NCBI GenBank assembly: GCA_903861005.1
Contig: CAIOSP010000072.1
Span: 1-40,348, forward strand
DNA: 40,348 nucleotides
Source of the DNA: an uncultured Pseudomonadota bacterium
Lineage (GTDB): Bacteria; Myxococcota_A; UBA796; GCA-2862545
Reading direction: 5' to 3'
The notes under the pieces are model-generated. The model made no database searches. It was not told the origin of the DNA and saw only the letters and a list, made by a program, of their open reading frames with translations. Position numbers and translations under genes: made by a program. This document shows positions 1 to 10,726 of this stretch, piece by piece. The stretch's first letter is position 1. Every line of letters begins with the position of its first letter.

Positions 1-1030
1 TCACGGGGGCGTCGGTGGCGCGGATGGTCCAGGCGGTGTCGGCCGGGCACTTCAGCTTGGCCTTGGCGGCGCGCAGCGGCACGGCCACCGCGTCGAGCAC
101 CGACAGGCGCTTGGGCGCCTCGGTGAACGACACCCAGTGGATGACGGCCTCGCCATCGCACGCCTCGATGGCGGCGCCCGCCCACATCATGCCGCCGCCG
201 GACTGCACGCGGTCCGGGTAGATCGCGGGGAGCAGGCTGGCGGCCATGCCCTCGTCGCCCGCGTTGAGCAGGCGGTCGGCCACGGCGCGGGCGGACTCAG
301 GCGGCACGGCCTTGGCGACCGCGACGAGCGCGTTGACCATGGCGGCGCGGTCCTCAGGCGAGGTCTGCTTGCCGTAGCCGGTGACCTCGACCGAGCGCTG
401 GATGACGTCGAGCAGGTTGTTGAACGGGCCGCCGCGGGTGCCCGCGGTGATCGCCGCCTTCTGGAGGAGCGGCAGGGCCGCGCCGTGGCGCGACTCGATC
501 ACCGCGCCCAGGACGGCGTTGTAGCGGTCGTTGTAGTTCGAGGTGGGCGGGTCGAGGACGATCGAGTCCACCCAGGCCGCCATGTCGGCCGAGCCGCAGG
601 CGGTCAGCGCGGACTGCCAGCTGCTGAACTCCGTGCCCTTCTGGCCTACGTACGAGGTGCGGAAGAACTCCACGAGCTTGGGATGCTGCTCGCAGGCGGC
701 CCCGACCGCATGCGCCAAATCGGTGCGGTACTCGTAGGGGATCTTGCCCATCGTCTCCCACACGGAGCCGTACGCGGTGGCGTCCACGCCCGCGAGCGTC
801 AGCGGGACCAGCGTCTCCAGGTTGCCCGCGACCATCGCGTACTTGCCGAACTCGGAGCGGCCGAGGTTGGCGTCACAACGGACAAGACCCTGGTACGCGT
901 CGACCAGCGCCGAGCCCTTGGCCGTGCTGATCTTGGCCAGGTACCCGTCGCAGTTGGCGGCGGAGGCGGTGCTTGCAGCGGACAGCGCTCCGAACACGAA
1001 GGCGGCACGCGCGAGCAGGTCGAACTTCAT
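1..1030 (-). CDS. Secreted protein of unknown function, N-terminal part (cut by left edge)
   Basis: An open frame runs from ATG at 1030 to the left edge without a stop, so only about 343 residues are visible and the C-terminus is missing. A GGAG ribosome site lies seven bases before the ATG. Residues 1-24 (MKFDLLARAAFVFGALSAAS, then TASA) form a classical signal peptide, so the product is probably periplasmic or secreted. The mature part is alanine-rich and apparently helical, with scattered cysteines (in RCDANLG, GAACEQH, LTACGSA, IEACDGE, KLKCPAD) that could form disulfides in the envelope. The regular helical character could suggest HEAT-like repeats, but I do not recognise a family. It is divergent from the sulfotransferase gene, with 152 bases between the starts. 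Codon use is typical of its neighbours and supports a real gene. Confidence 0.8.
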   Translation of the reverse strand, partial: MKFDLLARAAFVFGALSAASTASAANCDGYLAKISTAKGSALVDAYQGLVRCDANLGRSEFGKYAMVAGNLETLVPLTLAGVDATAYGSVWETMGKIPYEYRTDLAHAVGAACEQHPKLVEFFRTSYVGQKGTEFSSWQSALTACGSADMAAWVDSIVLDPPTSNYNDRYNAVLGAVIESRHGAALPLLQKAAITAGTRGGPFNNLLDVIQRSVEVTGYGKQTSPEDRAAMVNALVAVAKAVPPESARAVADRLLNAGDEGMAASLLPAIYPDRVQSGGGMMWAGAAIEACDGEAVIHWVSFTEAPKRLSVLDAVAVPLRAAKAKLKCPADTAWTIRATDAPV

Positions 1031-1182
1031 GGGCAACTCCATCGGCCGCCGGGACTAACGCGACGGCCACACGGTAGAACCTTGGACCGCTCGACCCTTC
1101 CCCGATTTGACGCTTCCACGACCAGAGATGACGGGGCTCGCGAAGGTGTCGGTCGGGTTACGGGGCCGCCGCCGGAGGATCG

Positions 1183-2433
1183 TTGAGCGACCAGCCCACC
1201 GTGTCGAACCGCAAGTACCCGCTCATTCCGCGGGTCGCGAATTGCGTGCTCGGCGTGTCGGTCCGCCTCGGCCTCAAGCCTACCCGCGTCGGCATGGACG
1301 AGATCCTCGAGGACGCCAAGCGCGCCACCGGCCTGTCGGACCTCGGCGACGAGTCCTTCAAGGTCGGCATGCAGCAGGTCATCGAGAACGCGGACGCGCT
1401 CGGCATGACGCCGTTGGCGCACGTGCTGCTCCGTCAGACGTACCTCAAGGCGGTCGCTGGGCGGCTCCAGCTTCAGGACCACCTGAAGAAGCACCCGGAG
1501 ATCGGCGACATCAAGGTCGAGCGGCCGATCTTCGTCGTCGGGTTCCCGCGCACGGGCACCACGGCGATGCAGAACCTGCTGTCGCTCCACCCGGGCCACC
1601 GTGGGCTTCAGTTCTGGGAGCTCCTGACCCCGATCCCGGCCAGTCCGGATCCGGTGGTGGACCTCAAGAAGCGTGGGCGGGCCGCGCGGATGACGCTCGC
1701 CGCCGCCAACTTGGTCGCGCCCGAACAGGGCGAGATCCATGACGTCCGCTGGGACTCCTACGAGGAGTGCTGGTACCTGTTCTGCTACTCGTTCGCGGTG
1801 CTGAACTGGGACATCATGACGGGGCTCAACAGCTACGGCGAGTGGCTGCTGAACTCGGACATGCGCGGCCCGTACGAGGAATACAAGACCTGGCTCAAGG
1901 TCTTGCTGCACCAGCATCCGGTCGACAACCTGCTGCTGAAGTGCCCCGAGCACCTGTGGTTCATGGACGCCCTGCTCGACACCTTCCCCGACGCCTGCAT
2001 CGTGTGGTGCCACCGCGATCCGTTCGACTCGGTGGCCTCGTACGCCAGCCTCATGTCGCTGACGCGCCGCATGATCTACGGGACGTTCGAGCCCAAGGAG
2101 CTCGGCGCCTACATCGAGACGCGGTTCCTGGAGGGCGTCACGCGGGCCATGGAGGTCCGCGAGCGTCGCGGAGACCAGAACTTCTACGACGTCGACTTCC
2201 GGCGCCTGCACCAAGATCCCGAGGGCGTGCTGCGCGACGTGTGCGCGCACTTCGACCTGCCGCTCCCCGCCAACCCGCACGACGCGGTGGTCACGTGGCA
2301 GGAGGCCGATCGCGCCGACAAGATCGGCTCGCACCACTACTCGCCCGAGATGTTCGGCGTGGACCCGGACCGCGTCCGCGCGTCGTTCGCCAAGTACATC
2401 GAGCGCTTCGACATCACGCTGGGCAAGTCGTGA
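1183..2433 (+). CDS. Sulfotransferase family protein (PAPS-dependent)
   Basis: The protein has 416 residues and starts at TTG with GGAGG four bases upstream. It matches the Sulfotransferase_3 type, cytoplasmic enzymes that move a sulfuryl group from PAPS to an acceptor. The 5'-phosphosulfate loop is visible at residues 118-127 (VVGFPRTGTT). The 3'-phosphate-binding region is at about 277-286 (HRDPFDSVAS). The N-terminal 110 residues are helical, as in bacterial members acting on lipids, sterols or small molecules. The acceptor cannot be read from the sequence. The stop codon overlaps the GTG start of the next gene (GTGA at 2430-2433), so the two are translationally coupled, although a sulfotransferase and a D-Ala-D-Ala dipeptidase have no obvious common pathway. 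Confidence 0.85.
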   Translation: MSDQPTVSNRKYPLIPRVANCVLGVSVRLGLKPTRVGMDEILEDAKRATGLSDLGDESFKVGMQQVIENADALGMTPLAHVLLRQTYLKAVAGRLQLQDHLKKHPEIGDIKVERPIFVVGFPRTGTTAMQNLLSLHPGHRGLQFWELLTPIPASPDPVVDLKKRGRAARMTLAAANLVAPEQGEIHDVRWDSYEECWYLFCYSFAVLNWDIMTGLNSYGEWLLNSDMRGPYEEYKTWLKVLLHQHPVDNLLLKCPEHLWFMDALLDTFPDACIVWCHRDPFDSVASYASLMSLTRRMIYGTFEPKELGAYIETRFLEGVTRAMEVRERRGDQNFYDVDFRRLHQDPEGVLRDVCAHFDLPLPANPHDAVVTWQEADRADKIGSHHYSPEMFGVDPDRVRASFAKYIERFDITLGKS

Positions 2434-3173
2434 AGGCACCGCCCTTGGCGCTGGCGCTCCTGGCCACCGCCGCGCTGGCCGCCGAGCCCTCGTCAGGGCT
2501 GTCGTCGCCGCCCAAGGGCTGGGTGGACCTCACGTCCGCGGTGCCCGGCGTTCGCCTCGACATTCGCTACCACCTGGCCGACAACTTCACCGGCGCGCCA
2601 CTCCCGGGGTACGGCGCGGCGGACGCGTGGCTGATGGCGGGCCCGGCCGCCGACCTGGCGCGCGTGCAGGCGGATCTCGCGGCCGAAGGCAAGGGCCTGC
2701 TGGTCTACGACGCCTACCGTCCCCTCCGCGGCACGCTGGCCATGGTCGCCTGGGCCACGCGGACCGGCCAGACGGCGCTGCTCGACAACGGCTACATCGC
2801 CCGGCGCTCCAACCACAACCGCGGCAACACGATCGACCTGACCGTGATCGACCTGGCCACGGGCGCGCCGCTCGACATGGGCGTGCCGTTCGACACCCTC
2901 GACGACCGCGCCCACACCCGCAACGCCACCGGCGAGGTGCTGGACCGCAGGCTCCACTTTGTGGAGCTCATGCGGCGCCACGGCTGGGTGAACTATTGGA
3001 AGGAGTGGTGGCACTTCACGTGGCATCCGGACGACGATCCGGCGCCCGTGGCCCGGGACGTGCCCTACGGCTGCTTCGAGCCCGCAGAGGGCGCTTGGAA
3101 GCCGCCTTCTGGCTGGAACATGCCCGGCTGGACCGCGCCCGCCGCCGTCACCGAGCCGAACGAATGCCGATGA
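2430..3173 (+). CDS. Secreted VanX/DdpX-type D-alanyl-D-alanine dipeptidase (peptidase M15D)
   Basis: The protein has 247 residues and starts at GTG overlapping the preceding stop. An N-terminal signal peptide is visible (VKAPPLALALLATAALA, residues 1-17). The M15D zinc dipeptidase signature is intact. The substrate-binding arginine lies in YDAYRP (R97). Zinc ligands are H129 and D136 in SNHNRGNTIDLT. The catalytic glutamate E192 and third zinc ligand H195 lie in EWWHF. The family hydrolyses free D-Ala-D-Ala. In vancomycin resistance this removes the normal peptidoglycan precursor in the cytoplasm, while exported homologues are thought to recycle D-Ala from murein. The signal peptide here and the lack of vanH or vanA neighbours favour wall turnover or scavenging over glycopeptide resistance. 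The C-terminal tail has two cysteines that may pair in the periplasm. Confidence 0.88.
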   Translation: MKAPPLALALLATAALAAEPSSGLSSPPKGWVDLTSAVPGVRLDIRYHLADNFTGAPLPGYGAADAWLMAGPAADLARVQADLAAEGKGLLVYDAYRPLRGTLAMVAWATRTGQTALLDNGYIARRSNHNRGNTIDLTVIDLATGAPLDMGVPFDTLDDRAHTRNATGEVLDRRLHFVELMRRHGWVNYWKEWWHFTWHPDDDPAPVARDVPYGCFEPAEGAWKPPSGWNMPGWTAPAAVTEPNECR

Positions 3174-3247
3174 ACCCGTCAGTACTGCGTGCATGCCGCG
3201 TCCTTATGCCGTAGAGTCTCGACGCGAGATCACACAGGAACCGAGGC

Positions 3248-4483
3248 ATGGGCGTTCGCAAACCCGGCGACATCGACAACCCTGACGACGCTTGGCCGTC
3301 CGAGGGCGGTCTGCCTATGGGGTTTGTGGTGCAGCCCTCGCCCCCCGCCGCGGCGACGATGGCGTTTAGCGACCTCGACGAAGCGCCCACCCAGGTGAGC
3401 GAAGAGATCAAGCGGGACTCCTGGTCCCCGCCCGACGGCGAGACGCCGGACATCGGCCCGCCCCTGTTGATGGACGACATCCCCGAGCCCACCGTCGGCG
3501 ACGACATGTCTTCGCCTCCGCTGTTCGCCGAGGAGGACCCGTGGAAGGGCTTCTCCGTGAAGCCCGGGCCGCGCGTCTCCCAGCCGACGATCATCCCCTC
3601 CCCCGACGTCGAGGACGAGGCGGATGTGCCTCCTCCGCCGCTGCCGACCCTGCAGCCGTACGGGTTCCCCGTGAGCGTCGACGCCGGCCGCGAGCCCGAG
3701 CAGCGCCGTCGCAACCGCGACACCACCCGCCCGCCGCCTGCGGATCTGGCCACGCTCCTCGCCCGCTCAGGCGCGGTCCCCCGCGCCAAGCCGCGCGCGA
3801 CGCCCGAGGGCATCGTCACGCCGCCCGTGGAAGAGGCCGACCTCCCCGTGATCGAAGAGACCGGCGGCACCGGCTACCGGTGGGCGGTCGTCGTCATGGT
3901 GCTGGCCGTGTTCGCGGCCATCACGGGCACGGCGATCACCCTGTTCGCGCGGGGCGGCTCGCCGCCCGTTGTGCTGCCTCGGGTGGAAGACGCGGCGCCG
4001 GCTGAGGTCGAGACCCCGTCCGCGCTCGATGACCCGACGGCAGGTCGCACGCCGCCCGCGGGTCGCAGCTTCGTGCGCTTCCTCTCCACGCCCGAGGGCG
4101 CGGTGGTGCGCGTCGACGGCGACTTTGTGGGCCGCACGCCCACCACCGCGGACCTGGCGCTGGGCACCCACGAGGTCCTGATGACGCTGGAGGGCCACGC
4201 GGGCTTCTCCAAGACCATCGACGTCGACGAGTCCCGCGAGCGCGTCGAGACCTCGCTGGGCGACGGCCCGGTCGAGGGCCCCGCGAGCATCGTCGCCGAG
4301 GGCATGGAAGGCGCGCGTCTGTGGATCGACGGCCGCCCCGAGGGCACCATCCCGGCGAACGTCATGCTGACGCCGGGCCTGCACAAGTTCAAGGTCTCTG
4401 GCCGCGACGGCACGATCGAGGTCGAGCGCGAGGTCTGGGTGCTCGACGGCGCCACCGTGCAGATCGACCTGTCGACCAAGTAG
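3248..4483 (+). CDS. Membrane-anchored PEGA-domain protein
   Basis: The protein has 411 residues. Residues 1-205 are proline-rich, acidic and probably disordered, with no signal peptide. A single transmembrane helix spans about 211-234 (RWAVVVMVLAVFAAITGTA and following). Two PEGA domains follow, at about 274-330 (STPEGAVVRVDGDFVGRTP) and 345-408 (MEGARLWIDGRPEGTIP). The topology is therefore a long cytoplasmic N-terminus with PEGA domains in the periplasm. PEGA domains are small beta modules common on myxobacterial surface and signalling proteins, where they are thought to bind wall or other extracytoplasmic ligands. The N-terminal half resembles the linker of transmembrane Ser/Thr kinases, but no kinase domain is present, so this may be a kinase-less adaptor. 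An AGGAA site lies seven bases upstream of the ATG. Confidence 0.8.
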   Translation: MGVRKPGDIDNPDDAWPSEGGLPMGFVVQPSPPAAATMAFSDLDEAPTQVSEEIKRDSWSPPDGETPDIGPPLLMDDIPEPTVGDDMSSPPLFAEEDPWKGFSVKPGPRVSQPTIIPSPDVEDEADVPPPPLPTLQPYGFPVSVDAGREPEQRRRNRDTTRPPPADLATLLARSGAVPRAKPRATPEGIVTPPVEEADLPVIEETGGTGYRWAVVVMVLAVFAAITGTAITLFARGGSPPVVLPRVEDAAPAEVETPSALDDPTAGRTPPAGRSFVRFLSTPEGAVVRVDGDFVGRTPTTADLALGTHEVLMTLEGHAGFSKTIDVDESRERVETSLGDGPVEGPASIVAEGMEGARLWIDGRPEGTIPANVMLTPGLHKFKVSGRDGTIEVEREVWVLDGATVQIDLSTK

Positions 4484-4575
4484 CGGCGGTCGACGCGGCG
4501 CTTGGGCTGGGTTGCGGTCGCGCGTGAACGGGCTCGAGCCGACTGCCCGCGCCGCGCTTCGGGCCGTTCTCCGCC

Positions 4576-4599
4576 GTTCGATCGACGTGTCGACCGAAC
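4576..4599. terminator. Inverted repeat between convergent genes, possible bidirectional terminator
   Basis: GTTCG at 4576-4580 and TCGAC at 4582-4586 mirror GTCGA at 4589-4593 and CGAAC at 4595-4599, with one mismatch. The repeat sits in the 131-base gap between two genes that converge on it. No T run follows on either strand, so the terminator role is only inferred from position. Confidence 0.3.
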
Positions 4600-4614
4600 T
4601 AAGTGGGCTTCGAC

Positions 4615-6843
<2,229 letters not shown>

Positions 6844-7032
6844 CGGGTGTGATGCGTGCGAATGAATGACGGCTCAGCGATGAATGGCGATTCAGCGGGT
6901 TCCGAGACGACTTAGGCCGAGATGCGGGGGCCGCATTAGACCTTGGGCGTCGCTCTAACATCAGTGCGCAGCGTGCAACACCGCACGACAATTCCTCGTC
7001 CGATGCGTCGGTGATTGATTCGTGGAGAGCTC

Positions 7033-7575
7033 GTGGCCGGTCGCCCGTCGAAGCCCATGACCGAGAAGCGGTTGGGGAACATGATCCAGTACTACCTGGA
7101 GCGCTACGATCAGCCTGCGGCGCATGTCCGGCGGCACTTCCTGCGCAAGATCACGCAGTCGGCCCGCGAGCACCAGACCGACACCGAGGCGCTGACCGAG
7201 GCCCTGGACGCGAACCTCGCGCGGCTGGTGTCGGGTGGCACGATCAACGACGCGCGCGTGGCGGAGAACCTGATCCGCAGCGGTCGTCAGCGCGGCTGGG
7301 CCGAGCGGCGCATCAAGCTCGCGTCGGCCAGCAAGGGCATCCCGCGCGAGGTGATCGACGGCCTCATGAAGACCTCGGAGGACGCGGGCACCGATCGCGC
7401 CGCGGCGCTGCTCATGGCGCGCCGTCGTCGCATCGGGCCATGGCGCACCGGCGTCGACTCGCCCGAGCTGCGTCGCAAGGAGCTGGCGATCCTCGCGCGC
7501 GGCGGGTTCAGCTACGGCGTCGCGCGCGACGTGGTCGGCGCGGGGCTCGACGACCTGGACGACAGCGAGCTTTGA
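7033..7575 (+). CDS. recX: RecX family regulator of RecA
   Basis: The protein has 180 residues from the GTG at 7033, chosen because GGAGAG stands four bases before it; a TTG at 7015 would add six residues without a ribosome site. The sequence is a chain of basic three-helix units typical of RecX. It includes the first unit with AAHVRRHFLRKI, a middle unit with INDARVAENLIRSGRQRGW and IPREVIDGLM, and a final unit with RRKELAILARGGFSYGVARD. RecX binds in the groove of RecA filaments and blocks their extension, limiting recombination and the SOS response. recA is not adjacent. The gene converges on mltG with 16 bases between the stops, so no separate terminator is seen. Confidence 0.8.
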   Translation: MAGRPSKPMTEKRLGNMIQYYLERYDQPAAHVRRHFLRKITQSAREHQTDTEALTEALDANLARLVSGGTINDARVAENLIRSGRQRGWAERRIKLASASKGIPREVIDGLMKTSEDAGTDRAAALLMARRRRIGPWRTGVDSPELRRKELAILARGGFSYGVARDVVGAGLDDLDDSEL

Positions 7576-7591
7576 TCGCACGCGGCGTCGG

Positions 7592-8560
7592 TCAGTAGAC
7601 GTTGAACTCGCGCCGGTTCGCCTCGTGGCCCGTCACGTCCTTGGCTCCGTGGAAGTGGCCCTGCCCATCATGCAGGTAGTACCACCACTCTGACTCCACC
7701 GGATGCGCCGCGGCGTTGAGCGCGCCCGCGCCCGGGTTGCCGATCGCCGTCGGCGGCAGGCCGGGCCGCAGGCGGGAGTTGTACGGGTCGTTCGGGTCGC
7801 GCAGCTTGAGCATGAACGCGTCGCGATCGTTCCAGTCGGGCAGCGTGTAGCGGCTGGTCGCGTCCACGCCCAGATTCCACGCGTGGTCGATGCGCTTCCA
7901 CAGGATGCCCGCGATCACCGGCCGGTTGTCGGGGCTCGGCTCCTCGCGCTCGATCATCGACGCCATGATCACGATGTCGGACAGCGGCCGACCGTCGGCG
8001 CCGGGCGCGTAGCTGGCGCCGAAGCGCTCCTGGAACATCGCGAGCTGCCGCTCGATGAACGCCTTCACCACGAACTTCTTGGGCTCGACCCGGTAGGTCT
8101 CCGGGTACAGGTAGCCCTCGAGCGTGGCGGTGGGGATCGCAAACGGGGCCGTCACCGCCTTGGTCTTCGCCAGCTCGGCGTACTGCCCGGCGGTGATCAG
8201 GTGGGCGTCGGTCAGCGCGCGATCGATGTCGTCGATGCGCCAGCCCTCCACCACCGTGAACGGCACGTCCTCCGGCAGCGGCGGCCCACAGAGCGTGTCG
8301 AGCAGCGCGTGCATGGACATGCTGCGCTTCACCGCGAACCGGCCCGCCTTGATGCACGACGCGTCCGAGCTGCGCAGCACCCAGCGCCACGACCACTCGC
8401 CGGGGACCAGGCCCTGCTCGATCAACAGCGGCGTCAGCGAGCGGCCCGAAGCGCCCTCGGGGACAGTGATCTCGACGACGGCGTCGTCGCCAGGGTGCAC
8501 CGGCGCGTCGGCGTCGACGCACGCGGTCGCGAACACGAGGGACAGCAGGATCGCGCGCAC
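7592..8560 (-). CDS. mltG: Endolytic murein transglycosylase MltG (YceG family)
   Basis: The protein has 322 residues and starts at GTG with GGAGA five bases upstream. It begins with a short lipoprotein-type signal (VFATAC, lipidated Cys14) instead of the transmembrane helix of the E. coli protein. A LysM-like segment (about 28-95) with ITVPEGASGRSLTPLLIEQG precedes the YceG catalytic domain. Hallmarks are LEGYLYPETY at 147-156 and the catalytic glutamate E204 in ASMIEREE. MltG cleaves glycan strands within nascent peptidoglycan and sets strand length. It usually sits beside other cell-wall or tmk/holB genes; here it is monocistronic and convergent with recX. Confidence 0.9.
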   Translation of the reverse strand: MRAILLSLVFATACVDADAPVHPGDDAVVEITVPEGASGRSLTPLLIEQGLVPGEWSWRWVLRSSDASCIKAGRFAVKRSMSMHALLDTLCGPPLPEDVPFTVVEGWRIDDIDRALTDAHLITAGQYAELAKTKAVTAPFAIPTATLEGYLYPETYRVEPKKFVVKAFIERQLAMFQERFGASYAPGADGRPLSDIVIMASMIEREEPSPDNRPVIAGILWKRIDHAWNLGVDATSRYTLPDWNDRDAFMLKLRDPNDPYNSRLRPGLPPTAIGNPGAGALNAAAHPVESEWWYYLHDGQGHFHGAKDVTGHEANRREFNVY

Positions 8561-8671
8561 TGGGGTCTCCGGGCAAGCGCGGCGCTCCTACCACGGCGCG
8601 AGGGATCACGTCGGCGGGCTGGTCGCTGCCGGGCAAGCAGCTAAGCTTGGACCAGACGCTGGGGAGACGCG

Positions 8672-9559
8672 ATGGGGGACCGAGCGAACTTCGTGGTCAT
8701 CCGCGACGGAAAGTCCACCCTCTACCATGACAGTTGGTGTGGGCGGGACGTCGATCTGGTGCTGTTCTGGGGCCCCCGCGACGCGCGTGACTTCATCGAG
8801 ACACGCGGGCCCAACGACGAGTGGCTCAACGAGACCTGGGCCGACGGCGCCGCGGTCTACGACGAGGATCACCGCGTGCTGACTTGGTTCGGCGGGGACG
8901 GCGTGGGCCTGGGACTGGTGGGCCGCCGCGCCTACCTCGACCTGATGCGCACGCAGTGGCCGGGCTGGGAGGTGCGCTGGGCCCACCAGGGCATGACCGA
9001 CATCGCGCGGCTCGCCGGTCATCCGGTGGAGGCGATCCTCGATCCTCGGCGAGATCCCTACCCCTTCGCGCTCAAGTCCGGCGGCGACGCGCTCCTGACC
9101 CTCACCGTCGGCGGTCGCGCCGCGTGGCGGCGGATCAGCGGCTGGGTCGACGGCCTGGAGGAGGGCCCTGCCGTCGTGCCCCGCCTGCTGGAGCTGCACC
9201 GCGACATCGCCCCGCTGGTCACCGGCCGGATGCCCGCGCTCGGCCTGCACGTCGACGTCGACCGCCACACGCTCCACTATTGGCACGACGACAGCGCCGC
9301 CGCGATCGAGGCGCGCGTCGCCGCCGCCTGGCCGGGCTGGGAGACGGTCTACCTGCGCGACGACGTGGAGTCGCAGCTGCGCCTGTCGGGGCTGGGTCTG
9401 CTGCTGCCGTGGCCGAGCGAGCGCGACGTCCACACCGCGCTCTTGGCGCGGCTGGAGGGCGCGACCACCGTGCCCGCCGTGTCGTTCATCGGTGACGCCG
9501 ACGCGCGCCAGCGCTTCCTGAGTCGGCTGGCCGTGTCGTGGGGGCTGGTGGAGGTCTGA
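8672..9559 (+). CDS. Conserved protein of unknown function with an internal duplication
   Basis: The protein has 295 residues, with a GGAG site six bases before the ATG. It opens with MGDRANFVVIRDGKSTLYHD, a start I associate with a group of uncharacterised bacterial proteins. There is no signal peptide or membrane helix, so it is probably cytoplasmic. Two segments look related: residues 59-117 (AAVYDEDHRVLTWF then WPGWEVRW) and residues 190-241 (LHVDVDRHTLHYWH then WPGWETVY). Each reads as two beta strands followed by a helix ending in WPGWE. Tryptophan is abundant. I know no function for it. It stands alone between mltG (divergent) and oleA (84 bases downstream, same strand), so co-transcription with the ole genes is possible but not shown. 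Confidence 0.75.
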   Translation: MGDRANFVVIRDGKSTLYHDSWCGRDVDLVLFWGPRDARDFIETRGPNDEWLNETWADGAAVYDEDHRVLTWFGGDGVGLGLVGRRAYLDLMRTQWPGWEVRWAHQGMTDIARLAGHPVEAILDPRRDPYPFALKSGGDALLTLTVGGRAAWRRISGWVDGLEEGPAVVPRLLELHRDIAPLVTGRMPALGLHVDVDRHTLHYWHDDSAAAIEARVAAAWPGWETVYLRDDVESQLRLSGLGLLLPWPSERDVHTALLARLEGATTVPAVSFIGDADARQRFLSRLAVSWGLVEV

Positions 9560-9643
9560 TGGGCCGCGCCGAGGCCCGGGGTCCAGCCGGGATCGGGACG
9601 CCGCGCCACCCTGGGTTATGAGGCGCGGCTGCCTGGAGGGACG

Positions 9644-10726
9644 ATGACCGACCCGACGCTTCGCGCGCCCGATCTGGGTGCGTGGCGAGTCCCGACCCGG
9701 GCCGCCCGCATGCTCTGGGAGAACGTCCACCTGGAGGGCGCGTCCGTGCGCCTGCCCGAGGTCGTGCTCCCCACCGCGGAGATCGAGGACCAGCTCCGCC
9801 CGCTCTATCGCAAGCTGGGCTTCAAGCCGGGCTGGGTAGAGGCCGTCACCGGCATCTCCGAGCGTCGTTTGTGGGCGCCGGGCGTCACCGCCATCTCCGC
9901 CGCCACCGACGCCGCCCGTCAGGCGCTGGCCGAGGCCGGCGTCTCCGCGGCCGAGGTGCAGGCCGTCGTGTCGTGCTCGGTCTACAAGGGCCGCCTTGAG
10001 CCCTCCATCGCGTGTGAGGTCCAGGGCGCGTTGGGCGTCGGCCAGCACGCGCTGAACTTCGACGTCGGCAACGCCTGCCTGGGCTTCCTGACCGGCCTGC
10101 AGGTGGTCGCGAACATGATCGCGCTCGGGCAGATCGACGTGGGCCTAGTGGTGTCGGGTGAGGACGCCGCCCCCGTGCTCGACGCCACCGTCGCGCGCCT
10201 GCACGCGCCGGACGCGGACATCCACCTGTTCAAGGACAACCTCGCCACGCTCACCCTCGGATCGGCGGCGGCGGCGGTGGTGCTGGTGTCGGCGCGTCGC
10301 GCGCGCTCGGCGCGGCGGCTGCTGGGCGGCGTGACCTTGTCGGCGGCGCAGCACCACGACCTGTGCGTGGGCGACGCGCGCGGCATGGTGACGGACAGCG
10401 TGAAGCTGCTTCGCGAGGGCGTGGCGCTCGCCGGCCGCACCTGGAGCGAGTTCTCCGACGTGCTCGGCTGGCAGCTGGGCGACGTCAACACGGCGGCGCT
10501 CCACCAGGTCGGCAAGGCGCACCACGACACGGTGGTGCGGCACCTGGGGCTGGATCAGGACCGCGCCCCGCAGATCTACCCGTGGCTCGGCAACGCGGGC
10601 TCGTGCGGCGTGCCGGTGACGGCCATCCTCGCGCGCGACCAGGGCCGCGTGCACCCTGGCGACCGCATGGCCCTGATGGGCATTGGCAGCGGGCTCAACT
10701 GCGCGATGATGGGGGTCTTGTGGTGA
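9644..10726 (+). CDS. oleA: OleA: head-to-head acyl-CoA condensing thiolase (olefin biosynthesis)
   Basis: The protein has 360 residues with a thiolase fold of the FabH/OleA type. OleA condenses two fatty acyl-CoAs into a 2-alkyl-3-ketoacid, the first step to long-chain olefins. The nucleophile is Cys145 (GNACLGF), with His287 (ALHQVGKAHH) and Asn317 (WLGNAGS). The general-base glutamate E119 lies in GRLEPS. These four positions are each exactly two higher than those of Xanthomonas campestris OleA as I recall them (C143, H285, N315, E117), which separates this protein from ordinary FabH enzymes. The following oleB starts inside the stop codon (GTGA at 10723-10726). AGGGACG lies four bases before the ATG. 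The product acts in the cytoplasm, normally in an OleBCD assembly. Confidence 0.9.
   Translation: MTDPTLRAPDLGAWRVPTRAARMLWENVHLEGASVRLPEVVLPTAEIEDQLRPLYRKLGFKPGWVEAVTGISERRLWAPGVTAISAATDAARQALAEAGVSAAEVQAVVSCSVYKGRLEPSIACEVQGALGVGQHALNFDVGNACLGFLTGLQVVANMIALGQIDVGLVVSGEDAAPVLDATVARLHAPDADIHLFKDNLATLTLGSAAAAVVLVSARRARSARRLLGGVTLSAAQHHDLCVGDARGMVTDSVKLLREGVALAGRTWSEFSDVLGWQLGDVNTAALHQVGKAHHDTVVRHLGLDQDRAPQIYPWLGNAGSCGVPVTAILARDQGRVHPGDRMALMGIGSGLNCAMMGVLW

Noticed and set aside
1027-2439. Long open frame on the minus strand opposite the sulfotransferase
   Set aside because: It is the antisense shadow of a real gene; composition is typical of reverse frames in GC-rich DNA and no domain is visible.
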